Assembly: GCF_003610235.1 (NCBI RefSeq)
Contig: NZ_RAPR01000002.1
Span: 62,001-126,000 of the forward strand
Direction: 5' to 3'
Source of the DNA: Catellatospora citrea
GTDB lineage: Bacteria; Actinomycetota; Actinomycetes; Mycobacteriales; Micromonosporaceae
Length of the DNA: 64,000 nucleotides
Below the pieces are notes generated by a model that saw only the letters and a list, made by a program, of their open reading frames with translations, had not been told where the DNA came from and did no database searches. This document shows, in pieces, positions 42,595-50,797 of the stretch. The position numbers and the translations under genes are program-made. How positions within the stretch are numbered: the stretch's first letter is position 1; the number at the start of each line of letters is the position of its first letter.

Positions 42595-43044
42595 CTACGC
42601 GCCGGACTCCGCCGCGGCCAGCAGCGCCTGCACCGGGATGCGGCCGCTGGCGACCATCTGCGCCCCGCCGCGCCGCCACGCCCTGGCCAGCGGAGCCGCC
42701 CAGGTGTTCTCGTAGACGATGAGGCCGGCCGAGTTGCCCGGCTCGATCGCGTTGGCCGCCTCGTTCAGGTCGTCCCGGTCGAGCAGCCCGGACGCGGCGC
42801 CCTGGAACACCGCGAACTCGCGGGCGCCCATGGCGTCCATGTCCTCGACGGCCACGGCGGTGACCGTGCCGTCGGTGTCCTTGCGGATGAAGGCCAGGTC
42901 GAGGATGCGGATCACGCTGCGATCCACCAGGTCCAGCAGCAGCGGGATGCCCTCTCCGGTCATCCGGTTGCCAGGGAACTCGATCACCACGTAGTCGATC
43001 GGGCCCATTTCCTCGAACTCGCTCACGTCATCGGTCTGGCTCAT
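42595..43044 (-). CDS. DUF6325 (DUF1269-like) family protein
   Basis: 149 residues from ATG 43044, preceded by GGGAGG 8 bases upstream. GPIDYVVIEFPGNRMTGEGI, LLLDLVDRSVIRILDLAFIR, LLDRDDLNEAANAIEPGNSA and VYENTWAAPLARAWRRGGAQ are the family features of small actinobacterial proteins often linked to universal stress genes and SHOCT proteins. The sequence forms alternating strands and helices, with no catalytic motif. It is expected to be a soluble or membrane-peripheral regulator. It precedes the SHOCT gene in the operon and lies 106 bases after the debranching gene. Confidence 0.85.
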   Translation of the reverse strand: MSQTDDVSEFEEMGPIDYVVIEFPGNRMTGEGIPLLLDLVDRSVIRILDLAFIRKDTDGTVTAVAVEDMDAMGAREFAVFQGAASGLLDRDDLNEAANAIEPGNSAGLIVYENTWAAPLARAWRRGGAQMVASGRIPVQALLAAAESGA

Positions 43045-43150
43045 GCGGTGTACCTCCCAGCAGCGTGGTGACCGCCCGCCCGCGCCCGTGCCTGCATCGT
43101 AGGCACGGGCCGGTGCACGGCGAGCGTGAATCGGCATTGCGGTGCGCTCG

Positions 43151-45250
43151 TCAGACCGCCGCGGCGGCCCTTCTGCGCTTGGCGCCGGTCGTGCCGAGTT
43201 CGGGACGTCCCCGGCCCTGGCGGTCGGTGTGCAGCAGGCCGCGGCCGAACGCGTCGACCCGGCCCCAGCGGCCCGGGATGCCCAGCAGTTCGATCTGGCC
43301 GATGCCCACGGGCAGCGCCGCGTCGACGACCAGGCTGTCCTCCAGCGGCTGCAGCCCGAGCATGGTCCGCAGCAGCAGCAGGGGAGCACCCGTCGACCAG
43401 GCCTGCGGGCTGCACGCCGTCGGGTACTGCACGGGGTACTTGGTCTCCTCGCGCGGGTAGCCGCCGAACGCCTCCGGCAGCCGGCCGTCGAAGTACTCGG
43501 CCGCGTCGAGGATGCCGGCCGCGATCTGCGCCGCCTCCTTCTTGAAGCCGTACCGGCGCAGGCCCCAGGCGATGAACGAGCAGTCGAACGGCCACACCGT
43601 GCCGACGTGGTAGCCGATCGGGTTGTAGCGCTTCTCGCCCAGCGCCAGGGTGCGCACGCCCCACCCGGAGAACAGGCGCGGCCCGAGCAGGTGGCGGGCG
43701 ATCGCGCGGGCCCGCGACTGCGGGACGATGCCGCTCCACAGCAGGTGCCCGATGTTGGAGGTCAGCACGTCGACCTGCTTGCCCTCGGCGTCGAGGGCGA
43801 GGGCGTAGTACTCGCCGTCGGCGACCCAGTAGTCGCGGTTGAACCGGCGCTTGAGGTCGGCGGCCTGCTTCTCTAGCTTGTTCGCGTAGTCGGGGTCCTT
43901 CCAGATCAGGCGGGCCAGCCGCGCCCCGCGCATCCGCGCGTCGTAGGCGTAGCCCTGCAGCTCGCAGGTGGCGCGCGGGAACCCGGGCAGGGTGCCGTCC
44001 CGGTAGGAGATGGAGTCCCAGGAGTCCTTCCAGCACTGGTTCTCCAGGCCCGACTTCTCGTTGCGGCGCTGGTACCAGACGTAGCCGTTGCCGAGCAGGT
44101 CGGCGTACTCGTCGACCCAGCGCAGCGCGGCGCGGGCCTCCAGTTCCAGGTCCCGCACCAGGGCCTTGTCCCCGGTCCACCGCTCGTACTCGTCGAGCAG
44201 CACCACGAACAGCGCGGTGGCGTCGGCGTTGCCGTAGTACGGGCTGTGCGGCTGCTCCTGGAACGCCGCCGACTCGCCGTAGCGCATCTCGTGCAGGATC
44301 CGGCCGGGGTCCTCGTCGCGGAAGTCGTCGAACCGGCTGCCCTGGCGGGCGGCCAGTTCCCGCAGCGTGGTCGCGGCGAGTTCCGGCGCGAACGGCAGGG
44401 CCTGCAGGCTGGTGAAGATGCTGTCGCGGCCGAACATGGTCATGAACCAGGGCAGGCCGGCCGCGGGCAGGCTGCGCCCGCCCGAGGTGAGCGGGGAGAA
44501 GCGCAGCGCCGCCAGGTCGATCAGGCTGCGCCGGTAGGTGCGCCGCAGCGGCCCCCACTCGCACTCCAGCTTCGGCGCGCTCTCCAGCCAGCGGTCCAGG
44601 TCGTCGCCCATGTCCTCGGCGGCCTTGGGACCGCCGAGCCGGGTGCGCTTGCCGTTGCGGCCGATCAGGATCGGCGTGACGCGCAGCTCGCAGGTCCAGT
44701 GCGACTGGGGCTCGACCCGGATCTTGTAGGTGAGGCCGTTCTTGTCCATCTTCGCGCGCGGTTCCGAAGTGATCTCCGTGGCGCGGTGGAACGTGTCGCG
44801 CCGGTAGCCGTAGACCAGCCGGTCGCGCTCGACGGTGGTGTACAGCTCGCCCTTCTTGCCCTCGTCGTTCTTGACGTCGAACAGGTCGGAGAAGTCGCTG
44901 CCCGCCTCCATGTGCACGGTCAGCTCCACGGCCTTCTCGCCGTGATTGAGCACCGCCAGCCGCTCCCGGAAGCCCTCGGTGACGGTGCGCTGGCGCATGA
45001 CGGACAGCTGCGCGTCGATGTACACGGTGCCGCCGCCGGGGGCGAGGAAGAACCTGGTCTCGAAGTACTGCAGGTCGTCGACGGACAGGGTGCCCAGGCG
45101 CTGGCCGTCGACGGTCAGCACCCAGGTCGACAGGAACCGGGTGTCCCAGGCGAACAGCCCGGACGGGTCGGTGCGGGACGCCTCGATGTCGCCCCGCTCG
45201 TCGCTGACGACGAACGTGTTGCCGTTGAGGATGCGCACCTGCTCAGCCAT
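43151..45250 (-). CDS. glycogen debranching / amylo-alpha-1,6-glucosidase-type protein
   Basis: 699 residues from ATG 45250, overlapping the SCP2-domain gene by 8 bases. The N-terminal beta-sandwich (about 1-240) carries NTFVVSDERGDIEASRTDPS and GLFAWDTRFLSTWVLTVDGQ, the glycogen-debranching N-terminal domain. The C-terminal alpha/alpha barrel (about 250-660) has LPWFMTMFGRDSIFTSLQAL, NEKSGLENQCWKDSWDSISY and VWPFDCSFIAWGL, characteristic of GH15/GH63/GH133-like glucosidases. Such proteins act on alpha-1,6 branches or related glucosides; the exact substrate is unproven. Near the phosphoketolase, this could mobilise stored glycogen. Confidence 0.88.
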   Translation of the reverse strand: MAEQVRILNGNTFVVSDERGDIEASRTDPSGLFAWDTRFLSTWVLTVDGQRLGTLSVDDLQYFETRFFLAPGGGTVYIDAQLSVMRQRTVTEGFRERLAVLNHGEKAVELTVHMEAGSDFSDLFDVKNDEGKKGELYTTVERDRLVYGYRRDTFHRATEITSEPRAKMDKNGLTYKIRVEPQSHWTCELRVTPILIGRNGKRTRLGGPKAAEDMGDDLDRWLESAPKLECEWGPLRRTYRRSLIDLAALRFSPLTSGGRSLPAAGLPWFMTMFGRDSIFTSLQALPFAPELAATTLRELAARQGSRFDDFRDEDPGRILHEMRYGESAAFQEQPHSPYYGNADATALFVVLLDEYERWTGDKALVRDLELEARAALRWVDEYADLLGNGYVWYQRRNEKSGLENQCWKDSWDSISYRDGTLPGFPRATCELQGYAYDARMRGARLARLIWKDPDYANKLEKQAADLKRRFNRDYWVADGEYYALALDAEGKQVDVLTSNIGHLLWSGIVPQSRARAIARHLLGPRLFSGWGVRTLALGEKRYNPIGYHVGTVWPFDCSFIAWGLRRYGFKKEAAQIAAGILDAAEYFDGRLPEAFGGYPREETKYPVQYPTACSPQAWSTGAPLLLLRTMLGLQPLEDSLVVDAALPVGIGQIELLGIPGRWGRVDAFGRGLLHTDRQGRGRPELGTTGAKRRRAAAAV

Positions 45251-45605
45251 GGCGGGCCATCGCCGGGTGGGTGCTGCGCTGCGGGCCGCTGAAGACGCGC
45301 TGGAACAGCAGCAGCAGTTCCGGGTCGCCGTCGGCTTCGAGCGCGCCGCGCAGCAGCGCCGCGAACGCGTTGTCCTTGCCGGTGACGATGTTCTCGAACA
45401 CGTCGGTGTCGGTCTGGATCGAGCAGTCGGCCTTCTGGCTGCGCCGCGACACCGCGAAGGTGCCGTGGTCGATCGTGACGAACCAGCGCTGGACCTCGCC
45501 CTTCGCGCCGATGTCGAACCGGATGCTGCCTGAGCTGCGCCGGAGTAACGGTTCCTCGCCGCGCTGGGCGAGGTCGGCGAAGAACTGGTCGGTCGCCGTG
45601 GGCAT
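45243..45605 (-). CDS. SCP2 sterol-carrier-type protein
   Basis: 120 residues from ATG 45605, spaced about 9 bases from GGAG; ATG 45614 directly abuts GGAG and is less likely. The SCP2 fold is suggested by FFADLAQRGEEPLLRRSSGS, WFVTIDHGTFAVSRRSQKAD and TDTDVFENIVTGKDNAFAAL, the typical lipid-binding core in small actinobacterial SCP2 proteins. No signal peptide. It overlaps the debranching enzyme start and probably precedes it on one transcript. The ligand is unknown; the family binds acyl or sterol-like molecules. Confidence 0.82.
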   Translation of the reverse strand: MPTATDQFFADLAQRGEEPLLRRSSGSIRFDIGAKGEVQRWFVTIDHGTFAVSRRSQKADCSIQTDTDVFENIVTGKDNAFAALLRGALEADGDPELLLLFQRVFSGPQRSTHPAMARHG

Positions 45606-45738
45606 GCGCACCATCTCCTTGCGAGGGGCGGGTCCCCGAGCGCGGCGGTGCGGCGAAAGGCGGCGGCCGCCACGGTCCGATCAGGTCGCGGCGGTGCCGC
45701 GCGGACCCGTGAGTATGTGCTCTGAGCGTACCCGTGAT

Positions 45739-45757
45739 GCACTTTTCGAGTGCTTTT
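45739..45757 (-). terminator. hairpin at the end of the nitrate operon
   Basis: GCACT, loop TTTCG, AGTGC with TTTT on the plus side. It overlaps the TAA stop of the narK gene. The T-tract is on the plus strand, so it may work better for read-through from the other side; weak evidence. Confidence 0.3.
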
Positions 45758-46991
45758 ATCGCGTTTTCAGGTCGGGCCGGGCCGGCGCCTTGACCGCCGC
45801 GTCCACGGGCGGCCGCCGGTTGCGCTGGGTCCAGGTGTAGGCCAGGGCGGCCAGCGCCACCAGCGCCAATAGCAGCAGACCGATGGTGTAGTGGCCGGTG
45901 GCCCCGTAGACGGCGCCCATGACCAGTGGCGGCACGAACCCGCCGAGCCCGCCCATCGCGCCGACGATGCCGGTCACCGCGCCGACCTTCGGCCGCGGCA
46001 CGACCTGGGCCAGCAACGAGAACACCGCGCCCGCGCCGGCGCCCAGCATCGCCGCCATGATCAGGAACGTGATCGTCGCCCACGGGTACAGCGGCGGCGC
46101 GAACGACTGCCAGGCCGCCATCACCGCCAGCACGGCCAGGCACAACGACAGCACCTTCGCGCCCCCGACCCGGTCGGCCAGCCAGCCGCCGGGCGGCCGG
46201 AACACCACCGCGACCAGCGTGAACCCGGCGGCCTTGAGCGAGGCGTCGCCCTGCTCCAGGCCGTACTGGCTCTGCAGGTAGGTGACCAGGTAGACGGCGA
46301 ACGACACGTACCCGCCGAAGGTGACCGCGTACAGCGCCGACAGCGGCCAGGTCATCGGCTGGCGGGCGGCCTCGGTGAAGCGGTGCGCGAACGGCTCGGC
46401 GGGCACCGTGCGGCCGGGCGGCTCGCGCAGCACCAGCCAGGCGACCACGCCGTACCCCGCGAGCACCGCCGCGCACAGGTAGAACTGGGCGTCGGGCCCG
46501 ATCTCGCGCATCGGCTTGGTCAGCAGCGCGGCTATCGCGGTGCCGCCCATGCCCATGCCGATGACCCCGAGCGCCACCCCGCGTCTGCTCGGCGGGAACC
46601 AGCCGTTGCCGTGCGGGATCGCCGCCGCGAACGGCGTGCCGCCGATGCCGAGCAGGAACCCGACGGCAAGCATCGCCGGATACGAGTCCCCGGCCACGGT
46701 CAGCAGCAGCACCGGGATGATGGTCAGGAACGCGATCGCGGGCAGCATGACCCGTGCGCCGAGCACGTCGGTCAGCGCGCCGACCGGGATCCGGCCCAGT
46801 GAGCCGACCAGCACCGGCACCGCGACCAGGATGGACTGCTGCACCGACGACAGCCCGAGATGCTGCTTGTAGAACGCCGACAGCGGCGAGATCAGACCCC
46901 ACGCCCACGCGGTGAGCAGGAAGCCCAGCGCGGCCAGGATCAGGTTCACGTACGCCCCGCGCGGCACCCGTTCGGCCGCCGCGGTCTTCAC
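45756..46991 (-). CDS. narK: NarK/NNP-type nitrate or nitrite transporter (MFS)
   Basis: 411 residues from GTG 46991, which overlaps the preceding stop (GTGA) and so fixes the start. Twelve hydrophobic helices are visible. Nitrate/nitrite porter features include FLLTAWAWGLISPLSAFYKQ, VPVLVGSLGRIPVGALTDVL (conserved Arg of the substrate site in R-I-P-x-G) and the glycine-rich nitrate signature GIGGTPFAAAIPHGNGWFPP; a second glycine-rich stretch is MGMGGTAIAALL. The protein either imports nitrate or exchanges it for nitrite. It is the last gene of a coupled operon with a molybdenum oxidoreductase, which fixes the physiological link. Confidence 0.9.
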   Translation of the reverse strand: MKTAAAERVPRGAYVNLILAALGFLLTAWAWGLISPLSAFYKQHLGLSSVQQSILVAVPVLVGSLGRIPVGALTDVLGARVMLPAIAFLTIIPVLLLTVAGDSYPAMLAVGFLLGIGGTPFAAAIPHGNGWFPPSRRGVALGVIGMGMGGTAIAALLTKPMREIGPDAQFYLCAAVLAGYGVVAWLVLREPPGRTVPAEPFAHRFTEAARQPMTWPLSALYAVTFGGYVSFAVYLVTYLQSQYGLEQGDASLKAAGFTLVAVVFRPPGGWLADRVGGAKVLSLCLAVLAVMAAWQSFAPPLYPWATITFLIMAAMLGAGAGAVFSLLAQVVPRPKVGAVTGIVGAMGGLGGFVPPLVMGAVYGATGHYTIGLLLLALVALAALAYTWTQRNRRPPVDAAVKAPARPDLKTR

Positions 46992-47290
46992 CGGTCGCGC
47001 CGTTCGCCCAGCCGCCACGCCCACAGCGCGACGCCGAACGAGGCCACCCCGAACGCGGCCGCCCACCAGGCGGTCGTGGTCTGGCCCTGCATCCACGCGT
47101 TGAGCCCGACCCCGATCGCCCAGAGCTGGCCGACCAGGATGGACAGCACCAACGCGAGCCGTCCGGACAGCATCGAGGAGCGTTCGGGATCGGTCTCGCC
47201 CCCCGGGCCCGGTCCGGGCCCGGTCGAGCGCACGCGCGGGTCACCGTACCCGCTAGTGGGTTTGATCTGCGGATACCGCGCGTCGGTCAT
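46988..47290 (-). CDS. small two-helix membrane protein of the nitrate operon
   Basis: 100 residues from ATG 47290, overlapping the Rieske gene stop. A hydrophilic, Pro/Gly-rich N-terminus (MTDARYPQIKPTSGYGDP) is followed by two hydrophobic helices (LALVLSILVGQLWAIGVGLN, about 49-68, and TTAWWAAAFGVASFGVALWA, about 73-92) and a basic end. No cofactor motif is present. Position between the Rieske and NarK genes, with overlaps at both ends, suggests an accessory membrane subunit of the redox complex. No family was recognised. Confidence 0.75.
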   Translation of the reverse strand: MTDARYPQIKPTSGYGDPRVRSTGPGPGPGGETDPERSSMLSGRLALVLSILVGQLWAIGVGLNAWMQGQTTTAWWAAAFGVASFGVALWAWRLGERRDR

Positions 47291-47805
47291 GGCTGCTCCT
47301 CGCCGGACTGCCGGGTGCCCACGGCCCAGATGCCGTCGGCGCGCTCCTCCAGCAGCACCCTGGGCAGCGGCCGCGGCGGGGGACCGGCGGTGACCGCGCC
47401 GGTCCGCGGATCGAACACGCCCTCGTGACACGGGCAGTACAGCTCGCCCTGCTCGCCGCGGTCGGCGCGCCACAGCACGCCGCAGGCCAGATGCGTGCAG
47501 ATCGAGGAGTACGCGACGAGCGTCCCGTCGGCCATCCGCAGCGCGACGGCGCGGTCCTCCGCGCCGGGGTAGGCGAACGCCACCGACTGGCCCGGCGGCA
47601 GCTGCTCGGCGACCAGCTTCGGCGGGGCGGCCCCCTCGCCATGACGGTGGAAGATGCCCGCCGCGACCGCGACGCCGCCCGCCGCCAGCCCGCCCGACAT
47701 GGTGACCGCCAGGCGCAGGTAGTCGCGGCGGCTGGTGAGCGAGTCCGCCGCGATGCGCTCCCGCAGCGCCGCGACCTCGTGCTCGGTACGCTCCTCCACA
47801 CTCAC
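47287..47805 (-). CDS. Rieske [2Fe-2S] protein with twin-arginine-like N-terminal anchor
   Basis: 172 residues from GTG 47805. The N-terminal region has TSRRDYLRLAVTMSGGLAAG (residues 24-43), an S-R-R-x-Y-L pattern followed by a hydrophobic helix, which resembles the Tat-dependent anchor of actinobacterial Rieske proteins. The cluster motifs are CTHLACGVLW (Cys103, His105) and CPCHEGVFDP (Cys124, His127). The domain thus probably lies outside the membrane, like the Rieske proteins of cytochrome bc1. This is unusual beside a molybdenum oxidoreductase whose subunits show no export signal. The stop overlaps the next gene. Confidence 0.88.
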   Translation of the reverse strand: MSVEERTEHEVAALRERIAADSLTSRRDYLRLAVTMSGGLAAGGVAVAAGIFHRHGEGAAPPKLVAEQLPPGQSVAFAYPGAEDRAVALRMADGTLVAYSSICTHLACGVLWRADRGEQGELYCPCHEGVFDPRTGAVTAGPPPRPLPRVLLEERADGIWAVGTRQSGEEQP

Positions 47806-47860
47806 GGTGCCGGCCTTTCGTTCGCGACTGCGGGGCTCCGCTGCGCTGCACTCCTCGCGC

Positions 47861-48514
47861 TCACAGTGGTTCCCCGAGCACGTTGTCCGCCGACGGCTCG
47901 AGGTGACCGGCCGGCTGCGGGCTGCCGGTGACCCGGGCGTGCTCGCCCGCCCCGCCGGGCAGCGGCTCGTCGACGGGCCGCCCCCGGGGCACCACCATCG
48001 CCACCCCGGTCGAGATGATCGACCCGTCGAAGTCGAACGTGCTGGCCACCTCGACGCCAGGGCGCTCGGTGCGCAGCTCCTCCAGGGTGCCGTAGAAGAT
48101 GGAGCCCGTCGGGCAGACGGTGGCGCACATCGGGGCCAGCCCGTAGGACGTGCGGTCGTAGCACAGGTTGCACTTGAACTGGAGCTTCGCCGCCAGGTCG
48201 ATCTTCGGCACGCCCATCGGGCAGGCGTTGACGCAGTTGCCGCAGCCGATGCACCGGCTCTTGTCCGCGTCGTGCACCACGCCGTCCGGGGTGACCAGGA
48301 TGGCCTCGGCCGGGCACACCTGCGCGCACGGCGCGACCGGGTCCTCACAGTGCATGCACACCGTCGGGCTGGACGCGACACTGCCGCCCTGGTCCAGGTA
48401 GTCCAGATGGATCATCGACTTGCCCCGGTGCGAGTCGCACTCCCGGCACGCCGACACGCACGCCTGGCAGCCGATGCAGCGGCCCGGGTCGATCACGATG
48501 GTGCGTCCCATCAT
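47861..48514 (-). CDS. iron-sulfur subunit with four [4Fe-4S] motifs
   Basis: 217 residues from ATG 48514, overlapping the stop of the molybdenum subunit (ATGATG). Sixteen cysteines form four groups: C13-x2-C16-x2-C19-x3-C23, C53-x2-C56-x6-C63-x3-C67, C88-x2-C91-x2-C94-x3-C98 and C115-x2-C118-x11-C130-x3-C134. This is the pattern of the electron-transfer subunits of DMSO reductase-family complexes (NarH, DmsB and HybA type). No signal peptide or membrane helix is seen. It would link the molybdenum protein to the membrane subunit. A 55-base gap precedes the Rieske gene. Confidence 0.9.
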   Translation of the reverse strand: MMGRTIVIDPGRCIGCQACVSACRECDSHRGKSMIHLDYLDQGGSVASSPTVCMHCEDPVAPCAQVCPAEAILVTPDGVVHDADKSRCIGCGNCVNACPMGVPKIDLAAKLQFKCNLCYDRTSYGLAPMCATVCPTGSIFYGTLEELRTERPGVEVASTFDFDGSIISTGVAMVVPRGRPVDEPLPGGAGEHARVTGSPQPAGHLEPSADNVLGEPL

Positions 48515-50796
48515 GGCTGCGATGTGCCCCTTCCCTGCGACGAGGTCGGTGGCAGCGGCTCGCCGCGCGAGCGCTGGGTGTCGGCGTAGGGCTCGCGCCC
48601 CGGCGGCATCGGCGGCGCGGGCACCGGCGTGACCGCGGTGGCCGCCTCGATCCGGCAGGCGCACACCTTGTACTCGGGGATCTTCGAGCGCGGGTCGAGG
48701 GCGTCGATGGTCAGCTCGTTGGCGGCCACCGGATACGGCCAGTGGTACGGCACGAACACCGTGTCGGGCCGGATCGCCTCGGTGACCAGCGCCGGGAACG
48801 TCGCCGCGCCCCGCCGGGTGACCACGGTGACCGCGTCGCCGTTGCTGAAGCCGTGCGACGGGTGCACCTCGACCCACGGCCGCGGGGTCTGCTCGACCAG
48901 CCCGCCCAGCCGCCGGGTCTGGTTGCCCGACAGGAAGTGCGCCACGGTCCGGCCGGTGGTCAGCGTGATCGGGAACTCGTCGTCGTACGGGTCGGCGGGC
49001 GGGTGCCAGCGCACCGCCTGCATGTGCACCTTGCCGTCGGCGTGGTAGGTGCGCCCGTCCTCGAACAGCCGCGGCGTGCCCGGATGGTCGAGGCTCGGGC
49101 ACGGCCAGGCGATGCCGCCGGTCTCGTCGAGCCGCGCGTACGTGATGCCGTAGTAGTCGTTGACCGTGCCGCGCGAGGCGATCCGCAGCTCCTCGAACAC
49201 CTGCTCGGACCCGGCGTAGTCGAACTTGTCCCCGACGCCGAGCCGTCTGGCCAGTTCGCACAGCACCCAGGTGTCGGTGCGTACGCCCGGCAGCGGCTCC
49301 TGGGCCTTGCGGTGGCGCACCACCCGGGCCTCGGCGTTGGCCATCACCCCGTCGTCCTCGGCCCAGCTGGTCACCGGCAGCACCAGGTGCGCGTTGGCGG
49401 CGGTCTCGGACAGGAAGAAGTCGCACTGGGCGTGGAAGTCGAGCTTGTCGTAGCCCTCCTTGACCACGGCGTAGTTCGGCAGCGAGACGAACGGGTTGTT
49501 GCACATCCCGAACAGCCCGCGGATCTCGCCGCGGCGCATCTGGTGCACCATCTCCATCATCGAGGTGCCCGCCTGCGGCAGGTCGTCCACGTCGATGCCC
49601 CAGATGTCGGCGACCTGCATCCGGTGCACGGGGTCGCTGATGGACCGCCCGCCCGGCAGCATGTCCGACTTCTGGCCGTGCTCGCGCCCGCCCTGCCCGT
49701 TGCCCTGCCCGGTGATGGTGCCGTAGCCCGCCCCCGGCTTGCCGAGGTTGCCGGTGGCCACGCACAGGTTGATCACGGTGAGGCAGTTCTCGACACCCTG
49801 GGTGTGGTGCTCGATGCCGCGCGCGTGCCAGGCCATCGCCCGGTTCGCGGCCGCGAACATCCGCGCCACCTGCGTGACCTGCTCGGCGGGGATGCCGCAG
49901 ATCTCGGCGGCCCGCTCCGGCGGGCATTCGGCGGCCGCCGCCCGCACCTCGTCCCAGCCGGTCGTGTGCTCGGCGAGGAACGCCTCGTCCGTCAAGCCTT
50001 CGCTGACGACCACGTGCAGCACGGCGTTGAAGAACGCCGCGTCGGTGCCCGGCCGCAGCGCGACGTGGAGGTCGGCGGTGCGGGCGATGCTGGTCTCCCG
50101 CGGATCCACCACGATCAGCTTCGCGCCCCGGTCCCGCGCCCCCCACAGGTACTGCGTCATCACCGGGAAGCACTCGCCCACGTTGGAGCCGGCGATCAGC
50201 AGGCAGTCGCTGAGCAGGCAGTCCGCGAACGGGTTCCCGGCCCGGTCGATGCCGAACGACAGCTTGTTGGCCCCGGCCGCGCTGACCATGCACAGCCGGC
50301 CGTTGTAGTCCACGTGCCGGGTGCGCAGCGCCACCCGCGCGAACTTGCCCACCAGGTACGTCTTCTCGGTGAACAGGCTCGCCCCGCCGAGCATGCCGAA
50401 CGCGTCGCGGCCGTGCTCGGCCTGGATGCGCTGGATGTGCTCGGCGGTCACATCGAGGGCCTGCTCCCAGGAGACCGGCCGCAGGTCGTCGGCCCGGCTC
50501 TTGCGAAACAGCGGCGCGGTGAGCCGGTCCGGGTGGTTGACCTGCTGGTACGCGTTGAGGCCCTTCGGGCACAGCCGCATCCGGTTGATGTCGTGGTCAC
50601 GCGGTTCGACGCCGAACACCTTGCCGTCGTGGACCCGCAGGTACATGCCGCACTGCACGCCGCAGAAGCAGCAGTGCGTCGCGACGAGCTTCTCCTCGCC
50701 CCGGATGGCCCGCCAGCGGTCGGCGGGCAGCCCGCCCGCGTCCCGGAAGCGGCCCGTGCCGGGCGGGGTGATGTCCGGGTCGAGGGGGATGGTCAC
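48511..50796 (-). CDS. molybdopterin oxidoreductase, nitrate-reductase-like catalytic subunit
   Basis: 761 residues from GTG 50796. N-terminal [4Fe-4S] motif C42-x2-C45-x3-C49-x26-C76 (in HCCFCGVQCGMYLRV and LCPKGLNAY). NGRLCMVSAAGANKLSFGID gives Cys169 as the probable molybdenum ligand, as in Nap/Nas nitrate reductases and unlike the Asp of NarG. The cofactor-binding cores are present (SNVGECFPVMTQYLWGA, GKPGAGYGTITGQGNGQGGR) and the C-terminal molybdopterin dinucleotide domain (WVEVHPSHGFSNGDAVTVVT). No Tat signal, so cytoplasmic. NarK downstream suggests nitrate as substrate; formate or another oxyanion remains possible. The stop overlaps the iron-sulfur gene. Confidence 0.88.
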   Translation of the reverse strand: MTIPLDPDITPPGTGRFRDAGGLPADRWRAIRGEEKLVATHCCFCGVQCGMYLRVHDGKVFGVEPRDHDINRMRLCPKGLNAYQQVNHPDRLTAPLFRKSRADDLRPVSWEQALDVTAEHIQRIQAEHGRDAFGMLGGASLFTEKTYLVGKFARVALRTRHVDYNGRLCMVSAAGANKLSFGIDRAGNPFADCLLSDCLLIAGSNVGECFPVMTQYLWGARDRGAKLIVVDPRETSIARTADLHVALRPGTDAAFFNAVLHVVVSEGLTDEAFLAEHTTGWDEVRAAAAECPPERAAEICGIPAEQVTQVARMFAAANRAMAWHARGIEHHTQGVENCLTVINLCVATGNLGKPGAGYGTITGQGNGQGGREHGQKSDMLPGGRSISDPVHRMQVADIWGIDVDDLPQAGTSMMEMVHQMRRGEIRGLFGMCNNPFVSLPNYAVVKEGYDKLDFHAQCDFFLSETAANAHLVLPVTSWAEDDGVMANAEARVVRHRKAQEPLPGVRTDTWVLCELARRLGVGDKFDYAGSEQVFEELRIASRGTVNDYYGITYARLDETGGIAWPCPSLDHPGTPRLFEDGRTYHADGKVHMQAVRWHPPADPYDDEFPITLTTGRTVAHFLSGNQTRRLGGLVEQTPRPWVEVHPSHGFSNGDAVTVVTRRGAATFPALVTEAIRPDTVFVPYHWPYPVAANELTIDALDPRSKIPEYKVCACRIEAATAVTPVPAPPMPPGREPYADTQRSRGEPLPPTSSQGRGTSQP

Positions 50797-50797
50797 G

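Noticed and set aside
39630..42722. A 1030-residue plus-strand frame opposite the P-type ATPase
   Set aside because: The ATPase on the other strand has all catalytic motifs; the long frame is a GC-driven shadow rich in Arg, Gly, Asp and His.
47861..50572. A 903-residue frame joining the iron-sulfur subunit with sequence upstream
   Set aside because: Only the last 217 residues carry the cysteine motifs; the upstream part is out of frame with the molybdenum subunit, which occupies it fully.
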